Both the position numbers and the translations under genes were made by a program. Shown one piece after another: positions 1 to 8,632 of a DNA stretch of 64,000 nucleotides. The stretch comes from Flavobacteriales bacterium. Its GTDB lineage: Bacteria > Bacteroidota > Bacteroidia > Flavobacteriales_F > PHOS-HE28. The stretch spans positions 372,001 through 436,000 of the forward strand of contig JADJTW010000031.1 in NCBI GenBank assembly GCA_016710965.1, written 5' to 3'. The notes beneath the pieces were generated by a model. That model did not search any database. It saw only the letters and a list, made by a program, of their open reading frames with translations, and was not told the DNA's origin. The stretch's first letter is position 1; each line of letters starts with the position of its first letter.

Positions 1-29
1 TGGCCGGCGATATCGACAATGGCGTACAT
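1..29 (-). CDS. rplU: 50S ribosomal protein L21, N-terminal fragment (cut by window edge)
   Basis: Only nine complete codons lie in the window. Read on the minus strand from the ATG at 27-29 they give MYAIVDIAG, followed by CA, the first two bases of a His or Gln codon. Bacteroidota L21 proteins typically start MYAIVEIAGQQ, so the match is specific despite its length. L21 is a 23S rRNA-binding protein of the large subunit. A good -7 promoter box, TACTTTCGC, lies 22 bases upstream, which supports both the start codon and transcription away from metK. The rest of the gene lies to the left of the window. Confidence 0.75.
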
Positions 30-51
30 GGGGCTATCCGGAAAATGGGCT

Positions 52-60
52 GCGAAAGTA
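52..60 (-). promoter_or_regulatory. -7 promoter box upstream of rplU
   Basis: Minus-strand TACTTTCGC fits the Bacteroidota -7 element TAnnTTTG with one change (TTTG to TTCG). The same variant recurs ahead of several genes in this window. It lies 22 bases before the rplU ATG, giving a short leader without a Shine-Dalgarno sequence. Confidence 0.55.
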
Positions 61-118
61 GGGCGATCTTCCGATCCGGCAAACGGTCGAATGGAAAGGG
101 CGCTTGGAGCAGATGGGA

Positions 119-1414
119 CTAGCCCAGCTTGAAGGCCTTCCTAACGGCGTCCTTGGCGTTCAATTCCTCCCAAGGGAAGAGCTTCACCTTCACTGTGGCT
201 TTCTGGCCGGCGTTCTCGAACTTCTTCGTGACCGTTTGGCACTTGCGACCCATGTGGCCGTAGCTCGCGGTCTCGCTGTAGATCGGGGTGCGGAGGGCGA
301 AGCGCTTCTCGATGAAGTACGGACGCATGTCGAACTCAGGCATGGCCGCGATGGTCTTCGCTATCTGGCCGTCGTTCATCTTCACCTTGCTGGTGCCATA
401 GGTGTTCACGTAGAAGCCGACCGGTTGGGCCACGCCGATCGCATAGGCCACTTGCACCAGTACTTCGTCGCATACTCCGGAAGCCACCAAATGTTTGGCA
501 ACGTGACGCGCTGCATAGGCCGCACTACGGTCCACCTTGCTGGGGTCCTTGCCGCTGAAGGCTCCGCCGCCGTGCGCACCCTTGCCACCGTAGGTGTCCA
601 CGATGATCTTGCGGCCGGTGAGGCCGGTATCGCCATGTGGACCACCGATGACGAAGGTGCCTGTGGGGTTGATGTGGTACTGGATGTTGCGACCGAACAG
701 TGCCTGCGTACGCTTCGGCAGTTTGGCCAATACCCGCGGCATGAGGATGCCGATGATATCCTTCTTGATCCGTGCAAGCATTGCATCGTCTGCAGCTTTT
801 TTTGCCGCTTTGCTCGCATCCTTGGGTTTGACAAAATCGTCGTGTTGGGTGCTCACCACGATCGCGTCGATCCTCTTCGGCGTGTTGTCATCGTTGTATT
901 CGATCGTCACTTGGCTCTTGGCGTCAGGGCGCAGGTAGGTCATCTCCTTGCCTTCGCGACGGATGGCGGCCAGTTCACGCAACAGCATGTGGCTGAGCTC
1001 GAGCGGTAACGGCATGTAGTTGTCCGTGTCGCGGCAGGCGTAGCCGAACATCATGCCCTGGTCACCGGCACCTTGCTCTTCGGCCTTCTTGCGCTCCACA
1101 CCCTGGTTGATGTTCGGGCTTTGCTCGTGGATCGCGCTGAGCACACCGCAACTATGCGCCTCGAACATGTATTCGCTCTTGGTGTATCCGATGCGCTCGA
1201 TCACATCGCGCGCTATCTGTTGCACATCGAGGTAGGCCTTGCTCTTCACTTCACCGGCAAGGATGACTTGCCCAGTAGTCACCAGCGTTTCACAGGCGAC
1301 CTTGCTGCTCGGGTCGAAGGCGAGGAAGTGGTCGATGAGGGCATCGCTGATCTGGTCGGCGACCTTGTCCGGGTGGCCTTCGCTGACGGATTCGGAAGTG
1401 AAGAGGTAGGGCAT
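119..1414 (-). CDS. metK: S-adenosylmethionine synthetase
   Basis: Methionine adenosyltransferase, 431 aa, cytosolic. It makes S-adenosylmethionine from methionine and ATP. The protein starts MPYLFTSESVSEGHPDK, the family's N-terminal substrate-binding signature, and contains GAGDQGMMFGYA and the glycine-rich GGGAFSGKDPSKVDRSAAY, both hallmarks of MetK. The length is normal. The reading frame is open for a further 180 codons upstream, but homologues begin at MPYLF, so the ATG at 1412-1414 is chosen. A weak -7 box, TTCCTTTGC, lies on the minus strand at 1434-1442, 19 bases upstream. The short leader leaves no room for a SAM riboswitch and none is visible. Confidence 0.97.
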   Translation of the reverse strand: MPYLFTSESVSEGHPDKVADQISDALIDHFLAFDPSSKVACETLVTTGQVILAGEVKSKAYLDVQQIARDVIERIGYTKSEYMFEAHSCGVLSAIHEQSPNINQGVERKKAEEQGAGDQGMMFGYACRDTDNYMPLPLELSHMLLRELAAIRREGKEMTYLRPDAKSQVTIEYNDDNTPKRIDAIVVSTQHDDFVKPKDASKAAKKAADDAMLARIKKDIIGILMPRVLAKLPKRTQALFGRNIQYHINPTGTFVIGGPHGDTGLTGRKIIVDTYGGKGAHGGGAFSGKDPSKVDRSAAYAARHVAKHLVASGVCDEVLVQVAYAIGVAQPVGFYVNTYGTSKVKMNDGQIAKTIAAMPEFDMRPYFIEKRFALRTPIYSETASYGHMGRKCQTVTKKFENAGQKATVKVKLFPWEELNAKDAVRKAFKLG

Positions 1415-1493
1415 GGATGATCTGTTGCGGGCGGCAAAGGAAGGAGTTTCCTTCGGGAGAAGCGGAGCCTGGGAAGACGGGTCCTTGAATGGA

Positions 1494-3026
1494 TCAGGGA
1501 AGCCCCTCGTACACCCGTGCATAGGTGTTGTCGAAGGTCTTGCGGAAGTGCCTGTCCAGTGTGCGTTGTGCATTCGCATGGCCGCAGTCGGCGGTGTCAA
1601 CGGAATAGCCAAGCAGGACAATGCGGTTGATGGCGGGGCTGGCCCGTGCGGCAACGTGGGGTTCCAGCCAATCCAGGCAGGTGTTGTGGCCCATGAGGTG
1701 CCGATAGAGAGGCTCGGGAAGTTCATTGCACCACACCAAGGGGAAATAGTTCTGGTCGCACTCGTAGTTCTCAAGCACGGTGATCCTTCGCTGCGCGGCG
1801 AGCAATGAGCCAACATGCCCCAGCAGCCAATTGCCTTCTGTAACGATCGGCAGTACGACGGAGCCCTCGGGAATCGAATCCGCAGCCTCGAGCACCTTGG
1901 TTTGCACCTCGGCCAGGGCACCGGCCCGTTCGCCGATGTAGTGCTGACGCAAGCCATGCACGATGAGCAGCGCTACGATGGGTGGAAGCCGTAGCCATAC
2001 AGGTGCCTGCTGAACGGCCAGCCATGCAATGAAGCAGATGGCCCCAAGCAGTTGCAATCTGAAGTGGAGGAACGAGCCATACCCGATGGAGTCGGGAAGC
2101 GCGATGGCCAGTGCGAGGAGCACCGCTGCAACGGCAAGGAGTTGATCGCTAGGGCGGAGCATGAATGCGCCGATGCGCAAGCGGCGCCATAGCACCAGCG
2201 CGAGGCAGGCCAGTAGAATCCATTTGATGGCGCTGATGAAGGGGTCCTCTTCGTACTTGCCGAAGAGCACCATGTGCCCCATTTCTCGCATCGACTTGAA
2301 AGCCGCTCCGGGGTCCACGACGCCCCATGCATTCTCCTGCTTCGTGTTGAATGCAAGCAGAGCGACAACGGCAGGGAGACAGGCCACAACGTACCAGAGC
2401 AGGGAGCGCCAAGGACTTCCCGACGAACGCATTTCCTCACGCAAGCTCAGGCCGGTGGCCACCCACACTTCGTGCATGCCGGTGAGCAGGAAGAAGACCA
2501 CCACGGCAAGCGTGTGCGTGTAGAACAACAGGAGGCTGCCGGCCACGAAGAGCAGCGTCTTCGTCCATGTCATCCGCTTCTGTCGCGCCCACAGCGCAGC
2601 GAATGCCAACGCCAGGGCTGCGCCCAGGAGGAAATTGTGGAATCCCATCACCAGAAGCACATTGTAGGTGAACGGCAGCACAAGTGTTACCCACCAGATC
2701 GCGCCGCCGTGCGCACGAACCAGCATCCACACGCTGAGGCCGGTCATCATGACGATCAACGCAAGCATCACGCGTTCCGCGAGCAGTCCGGGCAATGCCA
2801 TCTGCAGCAACCCCAATACGCAATAGCCCAGGCGATTCGGCACCACGCCGGGATTGTGGCAGAAGAAAGTGCCATCCGGGCCGTCCATGAGGATGCGCGC
2901 GGTTTGCAGATGGGCCCAGCCATCGAGCGTCGGGAACGCGGGCGGCAATAGCACCCAAAGCGCGTTGAAGACTATGGATAGGAGGACGACGATGTTCAAC
3001 CCCCGCTCGAAGGGCGAAGGCCTCAT
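1494..3026 (-). CDS. Polytopic membrane protein of unknown function
   Basis: 510 aa. A short cytoplasmic N-terminus (MRPSPFERG) is followed by roughly ten hydrophobic segments through residue 370 and a soluble C-terminal part of about 140 residues. The overall plan (early DGWAHLQTARIL loop, regular membrane spans, soluble tail) resembles GT-C type glycosyltransferases or oligosaccharide-handling membrane proteins. I see no motif firm enough to assign that activity. Its ATG overlaps the gldA stop codon as ATGA, so it is translationally coupled to the ABC ATPase. The neighbour suggests, but does not show, a cell-envelope role. Confidence 0.8.
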   Translation of the reverse strand: MRPSPFERGLNIVVLLSIVFNALWVLLPPAFPTLDGWAHLQTARILMDGPDGTFFCHNPGVVPNRLGYCVLGLLQMALPGLLAERVMLALIVMMTGLSVWMLVRAHGGAIWWVTLVLPFTYNVLLVMGFHNFLLGAALALAFAALWARQKRMTWTKTLLFVAGSLLLFYTHTLAVVVFFLLTGMHEVWVATGLSLREEMRSSGSPWRSLLWYVVACLPAVVALLAFNTKQENAWGVVDPGAAFKSMREMGHMVLFGKYEEDPFISAIKWILLACLALVLWRRLRIGAFMLRPSDQLLAVAAVLLALAIALPDSIGYGSFLHFRLQLLGAICFIAWLAVQQAPVWLRLPPIVALLIVHGLRQHYIGERAGALAEVQTKVLEAADSIPEGSVVLPIVTEGNWLLGHVGSLLAAQRRITVLENYECDQNYFPLVWCNELPEPLYRHLMGHNTCLDWLEPHVAARASPAINRIVLLGYSVDTADCGHANAQRTLDRHFRKTFDNTYARVYEGLP

Positions 3027-3937
3027 CGCCCGCCCTGCGTGAGTTCCTTGAAGATCTCTTCGAGGCCGCGTTCGCTCTTCTGCATGCCCAGCACCTTCAG
3101 GCCCTTGTCCACCGCGAATTGGAACACTGCAGCGCGCACGTCGATTCCAGCGTCATGCGCCAGGAGCCACGCGCGATCTCCCTTGCGCTGTGCTTGCAGC
3201 ACGCCGAGGATCGCGAGCAGTTCATTCGCGTCCGCATCGCCTTCGAACTCCACCTCCAGCACTTCGTGCTGCTGCTGGCGGCTGCGCAATGCGCTGGCCT
3301 TGTCATCGGCCACCACCTGGCCGCGATCGATGATGATCACCCGATCGCAGATGGCCTCCACTTCCTGCATGATGTGCGTGCTCAGCATCACCGTCTTGTC
3401 GCGTCCCAGGCCCTTGATCAAGGCGCGGATCTCCACGAGCTGGTTCGGATCAAGGCCGCTTGTGGGCTCATCGAGGATCAATACCTGCGGGTCGTGGATG
3501 AGCGCTTGTGCAAGGCCCACGCGCTGCCGGTATCCTTTGCTGAGCTGGCCGATGCGCTTGTTCTGCTCGGGGCCCAGGCCCACTCGATCGACCATGGAGT
3601 TCACTACAGCAGTCCTGTTCCGCAGCCCGTGCACCCCGGCGATGAAATCGAGGTACTCGCGCACGTAGAGGTCCACGTACAAAGGGTTGTGCTCCGGCAG
3701 GTAGCCCACATTGCGCCGCACCTCCATGCTGTGCGAACGCGTGTCGAACCCGCATACTGCGGCCTCACCGCTGCTGGCTGGCAGGAAGCAGGTGAGGATC
3801 TTCATCATGGTGCTCTTTCCAGCGCCATTCGGGCCGAGGAATCCCACCACTTCGCCAGCGCCGATCTCGAAGGACACATCGCTCAGGGCGCGCTGGGTGC
3901 CATAGAGCTTGGTGATGCTGCGGGCCGAGATCGACAT
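3023..3937 (-). CDS. gldA: Gliding-motility ABC transporter ATP-binding protein GldA
   Basis: 304 aa ATPase subunit. In Flavobacterium johnsoniae GldA works with GldF and GldG in a transporter needed for gliding. Visible motifs are Walker A GPNGAGKST (residues 35-43), signature LSKGYRQ (132-138), Walker B VLILDEP (152-158) and the switch histidine in STHIM (188). The stretch NVGYLPEHNPLYVDLYVREY and the phrase DPNQLVEIRALIK are typical of the GldA clade rather than of generic ABC ATPases. No gldF or gldG lies alongside; the downstream gene is an unrelated membrane protein. The start MSISARSITKLYG matches homologues. The frame is open further upstream, but that would run through the promoter box at 3943-3951. 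Confidence 0.88.
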   Translation of the reverse strand: MSISARSITKLYGTQRALSDVSFEIGAGEVVGFLGPNGAGKSTMMKILTCFLPASSGEAAVCGFDTRSHSMEVRRNVGYLPEHNPLYVDLYVREYLDFIAGVHGLRNRTAVVNSMVDRVGLGPEQNKRIGQLSKGYRQRVGLAQALIHDPQVLILDEPTSGLDPNQLVEIRALIKGLGRDKTVMLSTHIMQEVEAICDRVIIIDRGQVVADDKASALRSRQQQHEVLEVEFEGDADANELLAILGVLQAQRKGDRAWLLAHDAGIDVRAAVFQFAVDKGLKVLGMQKSERGLEEIFKELTQGGR

Positions 3938-3942
3938 GGGCA

Positions 3943-3951
3943 GCGAATGTA
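3943..3951 (-). promoter_or_regulatory. -7 promoter box of gldA, five bases before the start codon
   Basis: Minus-strand TACATTCGC, then TGCCC, then the gldA ATG. With a -7 element this close, transcription should begin at or within a few bases of the start codon, so the message would be leaderless or nearly so. Identical spacing is seen at 15551-15559. Confidence 0.6.
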
Positions 3952-3968
3952 GTGGGCCATGGGCGCCC

Positions 3969-3977
3969 GACATTTGC
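3969..3977 (+). promoter_or_regulatory. Candidate -7 box of rsgA
   Basis: GACATTTGC, 34 bases before the rsgA ATG. The first base departs from TAnnTTTG. Exactly the same nonamer precedes the TonB receptor gene at 54487-54495, also 34 bases from its start, which raises confidence in both. Confidence 0.45.
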
Positions 3978-4011
3978 CCTGCACCGCAGAACGGGCTGCG
4001 GTCAAGCCAGC

Positions 4012-4965
4012 ATGTCAACCGGTATCGTCGTTCGCAGTACAGGTAGCCGCTACGTGGTACGTGGCGACGATGGCGTGCTTCACGATTGCGTGGCCAAGGG
4101 CAACCTGCGCGTGAAGGGCTGGAACAGTACCAATCCGCTGGCAGTAGGGGATGTGGTGGATTTCCATCCGCAGACGAATGAAGAGGAGGTGGGCTCCATC
4201 ATCGAAATGCGCGATCGGAAGAACTACATGGTTCGCCGAAGCGTGAACCTGAGCCACCACAAGCATGTCATCGCGGCCAACCTCGATCAAGCACTGCTGA
4301 TCGTCACCGTGGCGCGGCCGCGCACCTCGTTCGGCTTCATCGATCGCTTCCTTGTGACAGCCGAGGCTTACCAGGTCCCAGCGGTGGTGGTGGTGAACAA
4401 GATCGACGATCTGGACGACGATGAGCAGGACCAGCTCTTCGACCTCGTCGATATTTACCAGGAGGCCGGTTACCGCGTGATCATGGCATCGGCGCTCAAA
4501 GGCAAGGGTGTTGCCGAGGTGAAAGCGCTCCTCAACGGCAAGGTCACGGTCCTGGCAGGGCACAGCGGAGTTGGCAAGAGCACCCTCATCAATGCCATCG
4601 ACCCGGACCTCGACCTGTTCACGCTGGAGATCAGCGAATCAAGCGGCAAGGGCGTGCACACCACCACCAACGCCGAGATGTACGAGCTGCATCCGCCGAC
4701 GCTGCCGCCCACCTTCATCATAGACACGCCTGGCATCAAGGGCTTCGGGCTGGTGGACCTGGAGGCCGCGCATATCGGAGACCAGTTCCCGGAGATGTTC
4801 AAGCGAAAGGGAGATTGCCGATTCTCCAACTGCATGCACAAGGAGGAGCCGGGCTGCGCCATCCGCAAAGCTGTCGAGGATGGGGGTATCGCCGGCAGCC
4901 GATACCGAAGTTATCTTGATATCCTGGCGGGCATCGATGAAGAGAGCCCTTATCGAGTGGATTGA
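4012..4965 (+). CDS. rsgA: Ribosome small-subunit biogenesis GTPase RsgA
   Basis: 317 aa circularly permuted GTPase that assists late 30S maturation. An N-terminal OB-fold (about residues 1-75) is followed by motifs in permuted order: G4 NKID (129-132), G1 GHSGVGKST (183-191) and G3 DTPG (238-241). The zinc-binding tail carries C269, C274, H276 and C282. All key residues are present. The start MSTGIVVRSTGSRY fits the family; the frame is open 60 bases further upstream, but that stretch is not RsgA-like and contains the promoter. It is divergent from gldA. Confidence 0.96.
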   Translation: MSTGIVVRSTGSRYVVRGDDGVLHDCVAKGNLRVKGWNSTNPLAVGDVVDFHPQTNEEEVGSIIEMRDRKNYMVRRSVNLSHHKHVIAANLDQALLIVTVARPRTSFGFIDRFLVTAEAYQVPAVVVVNKIDDLDDDEQDQLFDLVDIYQEAGYRVIMASALKGKGVAEVKALLNGKVTVLAGHSGVGKSTLINAIDPDLDLFTLEISESSGKGVHTTTNAEMYELHPPTLPPTFIIDTPGIKGFGLVDLEAAHIGDQFPEMFKRKGDCRFSNCMHKEEPGCAIRKAVEDGGIAGSRYRSYLDILAGIDEESPYRVD

Positions 4966-4976
4966 AAGCGGGTCGG

Positions 4977-5819
4977 ATGATGAGATCAACTGCGATCATC
5001 GGAATGCTGCTCCTCTCCAGTTGCGCAGGCGTGCGCTTCTCGGCTAACGCGCCGTCGTCTGATGACCACGCGGCTCTGCTTTCCCAGCAGGGCGCCGATG
5101 CCGTGCTGTGGCAGAACACATCGGCAGAAGCATACTGGCTCTATCGCCAATCCTATGAATACGCGAGTTGGAAGCTCGAGTCGAAGCTCTCGGATATCGA
5201 GGACGAGAAGCAAATGGTGGACAGCCTCGAATGGGACCGGCGACCCCTCGCGGTGATCGTGGACATCGATGAAACGGTGCTTGACAACAGCCTCTACCAG
5301 GTGAACGCCATCCGGCAAGGGCGCACCTTCGACCAGAACGATTGGCGGGAGTGGACTGATAGGGCAACGGCGAAGGCCAGCCCAGGCGCGGTCGAATTCC
5401 TGCAGGAAGCCGCTTCGGACGGCTGCGAGGTGTTCTACATCACCAACCGCGATGTGCGGGAAGAAGCCAGCACGTTGAAGAACCTCGGCGATCTCGGATT
5501 CCCTTTCGCCGATGCCAGCCATTTATTGCTGATGGACGGCTCCAGCGACAAGACGGACCGGCGCGCCCGTGTCGCTTCCACCCATCGTGTCCTGCTGCTC
5601 GTGGGCGATCAGCTCCGCGACTTCGATGAGCGGTTCAAGGATCGCACTGCCAACCATGGACGCGGCGTGGTGGACGCCATGAGCGACAGCCTCTCGGAGC
5701 ATTTCATCCTGTTGCCCAATCCCATGTACGGCACCTGGCGCGATGCGATCCAGGGCAAGGGCACCGATGCCGAGAAGCATGCGCGCATGAAAGCTTGGTT
5801 CGAGAGCAACGGCTACTGA
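4977..5819 (+). CDS. Acid phosphatase / 5'-nucleotidase lipoprotein, e(P4) family
   Basis: 280 aa lipoprotein of the HAD class B/C acid phosphatase group. In Haemophilus, e(P4) dephosphorylates nucleotides at the cell surface. The N-terminus MMRSTAIIGMLLLSSC is a signal peptide with lipobox LSSC (Cys16). The catalytic HAD motif DIDETVLDN begins at residue 96, motif II appears as ITNR and the late acidic motif as GDQLRDF. The ATG at 4977 (or the adjacent 4980) is preferred to an upstream TTG at 4962 because it gives a normal signal peptide. It follows rsgA by 11 bases and precedes dtd by one base, so the three are probably co-transcribed. Confidence 0.88.
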   Translation: MMRSTAIIGMLLLSSCAGVRFSANAPSSDDHAALLSQQGADAVLWQNTSAEAYWLYRQSYEYASWKLESKLSDIEDEKQMVDSLEWDRRPLAVIVDIDETVLDNSLYQVNAIRQGRTFDQNDWREWTDRATAKASPGAVEFLQEAASDGCEVFYITNRDVREEASTLKNLGDLGFPFADASHLLLMDGSSDKTDRRARVASTHRVLLLVGDQLRDFDERFKDRTANHGRGVVDAMSDSLSEHFILLPNPMYGTWRDAIQGKGTDAEKHARMKAWFESNGY

Positions 5820-5820
5820 T

Positions 5821-6273
5821 ATGCGTGCAGTGATCCAACGTGTGAATGAAGCGTCAGTGCGCATCGGCGACAGCGAGCATGCACGCATCGGTGCCGGCAT
5901 GCTGGTGCTGCTCGGGGTTGAAGCAGGCGATACCGAGGGGGACCTTGAATGGCTCTGTGGCAAGATCATCCGCATGCGCATCTTCCCCGATATGGACGGT
6001 GTGATGAACCTCGACAGCGTTCAGGTGCATGCCGAGCTGCTGCTCGTGAGCCAGTTCACGTTGCATGCGAGCACCGCCAAGGGCAATCGTCCCAGTTATA
6101 TGCGTGCAGCCCGGCCGGAGGAAGCGGTACCGCTCTACTTGCGAGCAAAGCAACGCTTGAGCGAATTCCTAGGCCGGCCAGTGAAGAGCGGGGAGTTCGG
6201 TGCCGACATGCAGGTGGTACTGGTGAACGACGGACCGGTGACGATCATCATCGACAGCCGACAACGGGAGTGA
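5821..6273 (+). CDS. dtd: D-aminoacyl-tRNA deacylase
   Basis: 150 aa, normal length. It hydrolyses D-aminoacyl-tRNAs to recycle tRNA and exclude D-amino acids from protein. The family start MRAVIQRVNEASV, the active-site motif SQFTL followed by KGNRPS, and the C-terminal cis-proline motif GPVT are all present. It is the last gene of the rsgA-phosphatase-dtd run and ends four bases before the stop codon of the convergent secreted-protein gene. Confidence 0.95.
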   Translation: MRAVIQRVNEASVRIGDSEHARIGAGMLVLLGVEAGDTEGDLEWLCGKIIRMRIFPDMDGVMNLDSVQVHAELLLVSQFTLHASTAKGNRPSYMRAARPEEAVPLYLRAKQRLSEFLGRPVKSGEFGADMQVVLVNDGPVTIIIDSRQRE

Positions 6274-6277
6274 GTCC

Positions 6278-8632
6278 TCACTCGTCAGTACGCATCACTT
6301 TCGCAGTGCGCATGCCATTGGCACCGGTTGCCCGGATGGAATAGAGCCCGGGCGGATAGCCTTGGAGGTCGATCCGCCGTACCCCGGCTTGTGGGCTCGA
6401 CACAACGAGGGTCAGGGGCCTGCCCAGCATGTCGAACACTTCGATGGTGGTGCCCTCGTCTACGTGATCGATGAGCGTGGCACCAGTGGTTGGATTCGGG
6501 TGGCAGACCAGTGCATCCGCCAAGAGATTCACCATAATGGTGCGCGAGAGAGTCGTGCTTCCATCCTGGTCCACCGAGCGAAGCCGGTAGTAGGACGCGT
6601 CATCGATCGGTTGCCAATCGGTGAAGGCGTAGGTGCGCGGCACATTGGATGTGCCTGCCGCTGCGAGTTGGCCCACTGTTTCCCAATGGTCCTGGTCGGC
6701 TGTGCGCTCCACTTCGAAATGGTCCGTGTTCACCTCGCTGCCAGTGATCCACCTAACCTCCACATCGGACCCGACCACGCGGGCATCGAAAGCAAGGAGT
6801 TCAATGGGCAATGGGGTGCAGCTGACCACTGCTGTTCCACCGAAGACCAAAGGCACCACGGTCGTCACGGAACTCCAGTTGCTGAAGCAGATGAGGTAGC
6901 GTTGACCGGAGAGCACGTTCAATGGAGGCTCATAATTCTCTGGGAATCCACCAGCGGGGATCGTGCTCGCCAAGCCGGTCCCACCGCTCGATGCATAGTT
7001 CCAGTTGCAGCGTACCGGTGCGATCGTGTTCGCTAGGATCTGGCCGCAGGTGGCTGCTGAGTACGGGAACATGGTCCAATCATAGAAGCCCGCTTGCGCG
7101 CCATTCGCGCCCAGCGTGAATTCGAGCGAGCCGCCCACGGCGATGTTCACGATCATCCACGTAGTGTTGATCTCCTGGCCCATCAGGCATCCATAATGAT
7201 CGGTGCCCCACGGACTGAGTGATCCGTCCCCCCAAAGGAATTGCGGGTTGCTCGTGGAGCCGAGCACGGGGATCTCCCAGATGTTTCCCCATCCGTTCGG
7301 ATTGATGGTGAAGTTGAGGTTGGTGCAAACGTTCACTGCTTGCGGGCAGTCGCTGGCGGTGACCACCGTCGGTACATCGCACGGGCTGCTGCTGCCGATC
7401 GCTACGGCCACGGCTCCGCTGGAGCCCGATGCGAGCGTGCCGCTCTGCACAGTCGCTCCAAGTGCATCCTGCAATGTCCAGGTCGCGCCGTTCCATCCGT
7501 TGTTGCCCGAGTCGTACATGTACATCACGAAGCATCCGGTATCGAGGCACATCGGTTCAGTGGTGGGCGCCCAGCCCGACCCATACGTAACGCCCATGTT
7601 GGAAAAGCTCCAGGAGATCTCCGAGGGAGCGCCGCCAGCGCTGACCACGATGGAGTAGTCCGTGCATGTTGTGATGCCGCATCCGCCTCCAATGGAGATC
7701 TGGAAACTACCGAAGCCGGCATTGATCAGTGTGCCGCTGGAAAGGACATTGCCGGAAGCTTGCTCCGAAACGGTGAACCCGGCGCCGTTCCAACCATCGT
7801 CACCGGCATCGTAGGCATACAGCGTGTAGCAGCCAGCAGCCAGGCAAAGCGATTGAAGCGTGGGCGCACCACCGGCTGCGATGAAGTTGCCCAGATCATC
7901 GTACAAGTCCCAGCTGATCTCCCCCGGCAGGGATCCTGCTGTGACCTCCAGGTCATAGAAGGCGCACGACCCGCAGCCCGTTCCGATGATGACCTGTGCC
8001 GTTCCATAGCTCCCGCTCGGAAGTGTTCCGGTGCCAACTACGGTCGAGCTGGAAAGATCAGTGATCGTGTAGAAGCCGCCTTCCCATCCATCGCCGCCGG
8101 AGTCGTACAGATATAGCGTGTAGCAGCCGTCGGCCAGGCAGACCACGAAGCTCTCGGGTGCGCCCCCGGAGGCCACCAAGACGCCGAATTCATCAACCAG
8201 TTCCCAGTACACATCATTCGGACTGGAACCGGCAGTTATGTCGATGAGGTGGTCCGTGCATCCGGTTGATCCACAATTCCCGTTGAGGTCGACCTGGGCG
8301 GTGCCATAGCCTCCGCTGGCCAGGGTGCCGGATGCGACCACGATGCTTGTGTTCTCGTAGTTGATCGACCATGTGGTTCCCTGCCAGCCGTTGTTGCCAT
8401 CGTCGTACATCACCATCGTGTAGCCCCCATCATCGAGGCACTGGCCGGTAGTCTCCGGAGCATCGCCGGATGCCACGATGTTCCCGAGGCCGTCCATGAG
8501 TTCCCAATGCACTTGACCTTGGGCGGTACCACCACCTACAATGATGTCGTAGTCCGTGCACTGTGCGACAAGATTCCCTGCGAAGCCCATCACAAGGATG
8601 CTCAATACCAATGCGCGCAGCGGCAGCATCAT
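6278..8632 (-). CDS. Large T9SS-exported protein with four DGWNG-type repeats (cassette copy A)
   Basis: 784 aa. A Sec signal peptide ends near LVAQ (24). Four tandem repeats of about 98 residues start at C25, C125, C223 and C323. Each has W-x-L-x-D, an SGGAPE-like turn, CLxxGCYTLY and YDSGxDGWNGA. From about 424 a Cys-rich module (DCPQAVNVCTN onward) is followed by an FN-III-like region and a type A T9SS sorting domain (CHPNPTTGATLID to the end). From the Cys-rich module on it is clearly homologous to the protein at 9144. It begins with the ATGA overlap of the upstream small gene, which fixes the start at 8632. The ligand is unknown; the surface-exposed repeats suggest binding or adhesion. 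Confidence 0.88.
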   Translation of the reverse strand: MMLPLRALVLSILVMGFAGNLVAQCTDYDIIVGGGTAQGQVHWELMDGLGNIVASGDAPETTGQCLDDGGYTMVMYDDGNNGWQGTTWSINYENTSIVVASGTLASGGYGTAQVDLNGNCGSTGCTDHLIDITAGSSPNDVYWELVDEFGVLVASGGAPESFVVCLADGCYTLYLYDSGGDGWEGGFYTITDLSSSTVVGTGTLPSGSYGTAQVIIGTGCGSCAFYDLEVTAGSLPGEISWDLYDDLGNFIAAGGAPTLQSLCLAAGCYTLYAYDAGDDGWNGAGFTVSEQASGNVLSSGTLINAGFGSFQISIGGGCGITTCTDYSIVVSAGGAPSEISWSFSNMGVTYGSGWAPTTEPMCLDTGCFVMYMYDSGNNGWNGATWTLQDALGATVQSGTLASGSSGAVAVAIGSSSPCDVPTVVTASDCPQAVNVCTNLNFTINPNGWGNIWEIPVLGSTSNPQFLWGDGSLSPWGTDHYGCLMGQEINTTWMIVNIAVGGSLEFTLGANGAQAGFYDWTMFPYSAATCGQILANTIAPVRCNWNYASSGGTGLASTIPAGGFPENYEPPLNVLSGQRYLICFSNWSSVTTVVPLVFGGTAVVSCTPLPIELLAFDARVVGSDVEVRWITGSEVNTDHFEVERTADQDHWETVGQLAAAGTSNVPRTYAFTDWQPIDDASYYRLRSVDQDGSTTLSRTIMVNLLADALVCHPNPTTGATLIDHVDEGTTIEVFDMLGRPLTLVVSSPQAGVRRIDLQGYPPGLYSIRATGANGMRTAKVMRTDE

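Noticed and set aside
104..1009. Long plus-strand open frame opposite metK
   Set aside because: It is the antisense shadow of a well-conserved gene; His/Leu/Val-rich composition and no family pattern.
1415..1493. Possible SAM riboswitch before metK
   Set aside because: The gap is only 79 bases and shows none of the expected paired elements.
2274..2951. Plus-strand frame of 225 codons opposite the membrane protein gene
   Set aside because: His/Gln/Arg-rich translation typical of the reverse complement of a real gene; the minus-strand frame has clear membrane segments and ATGA coupling.
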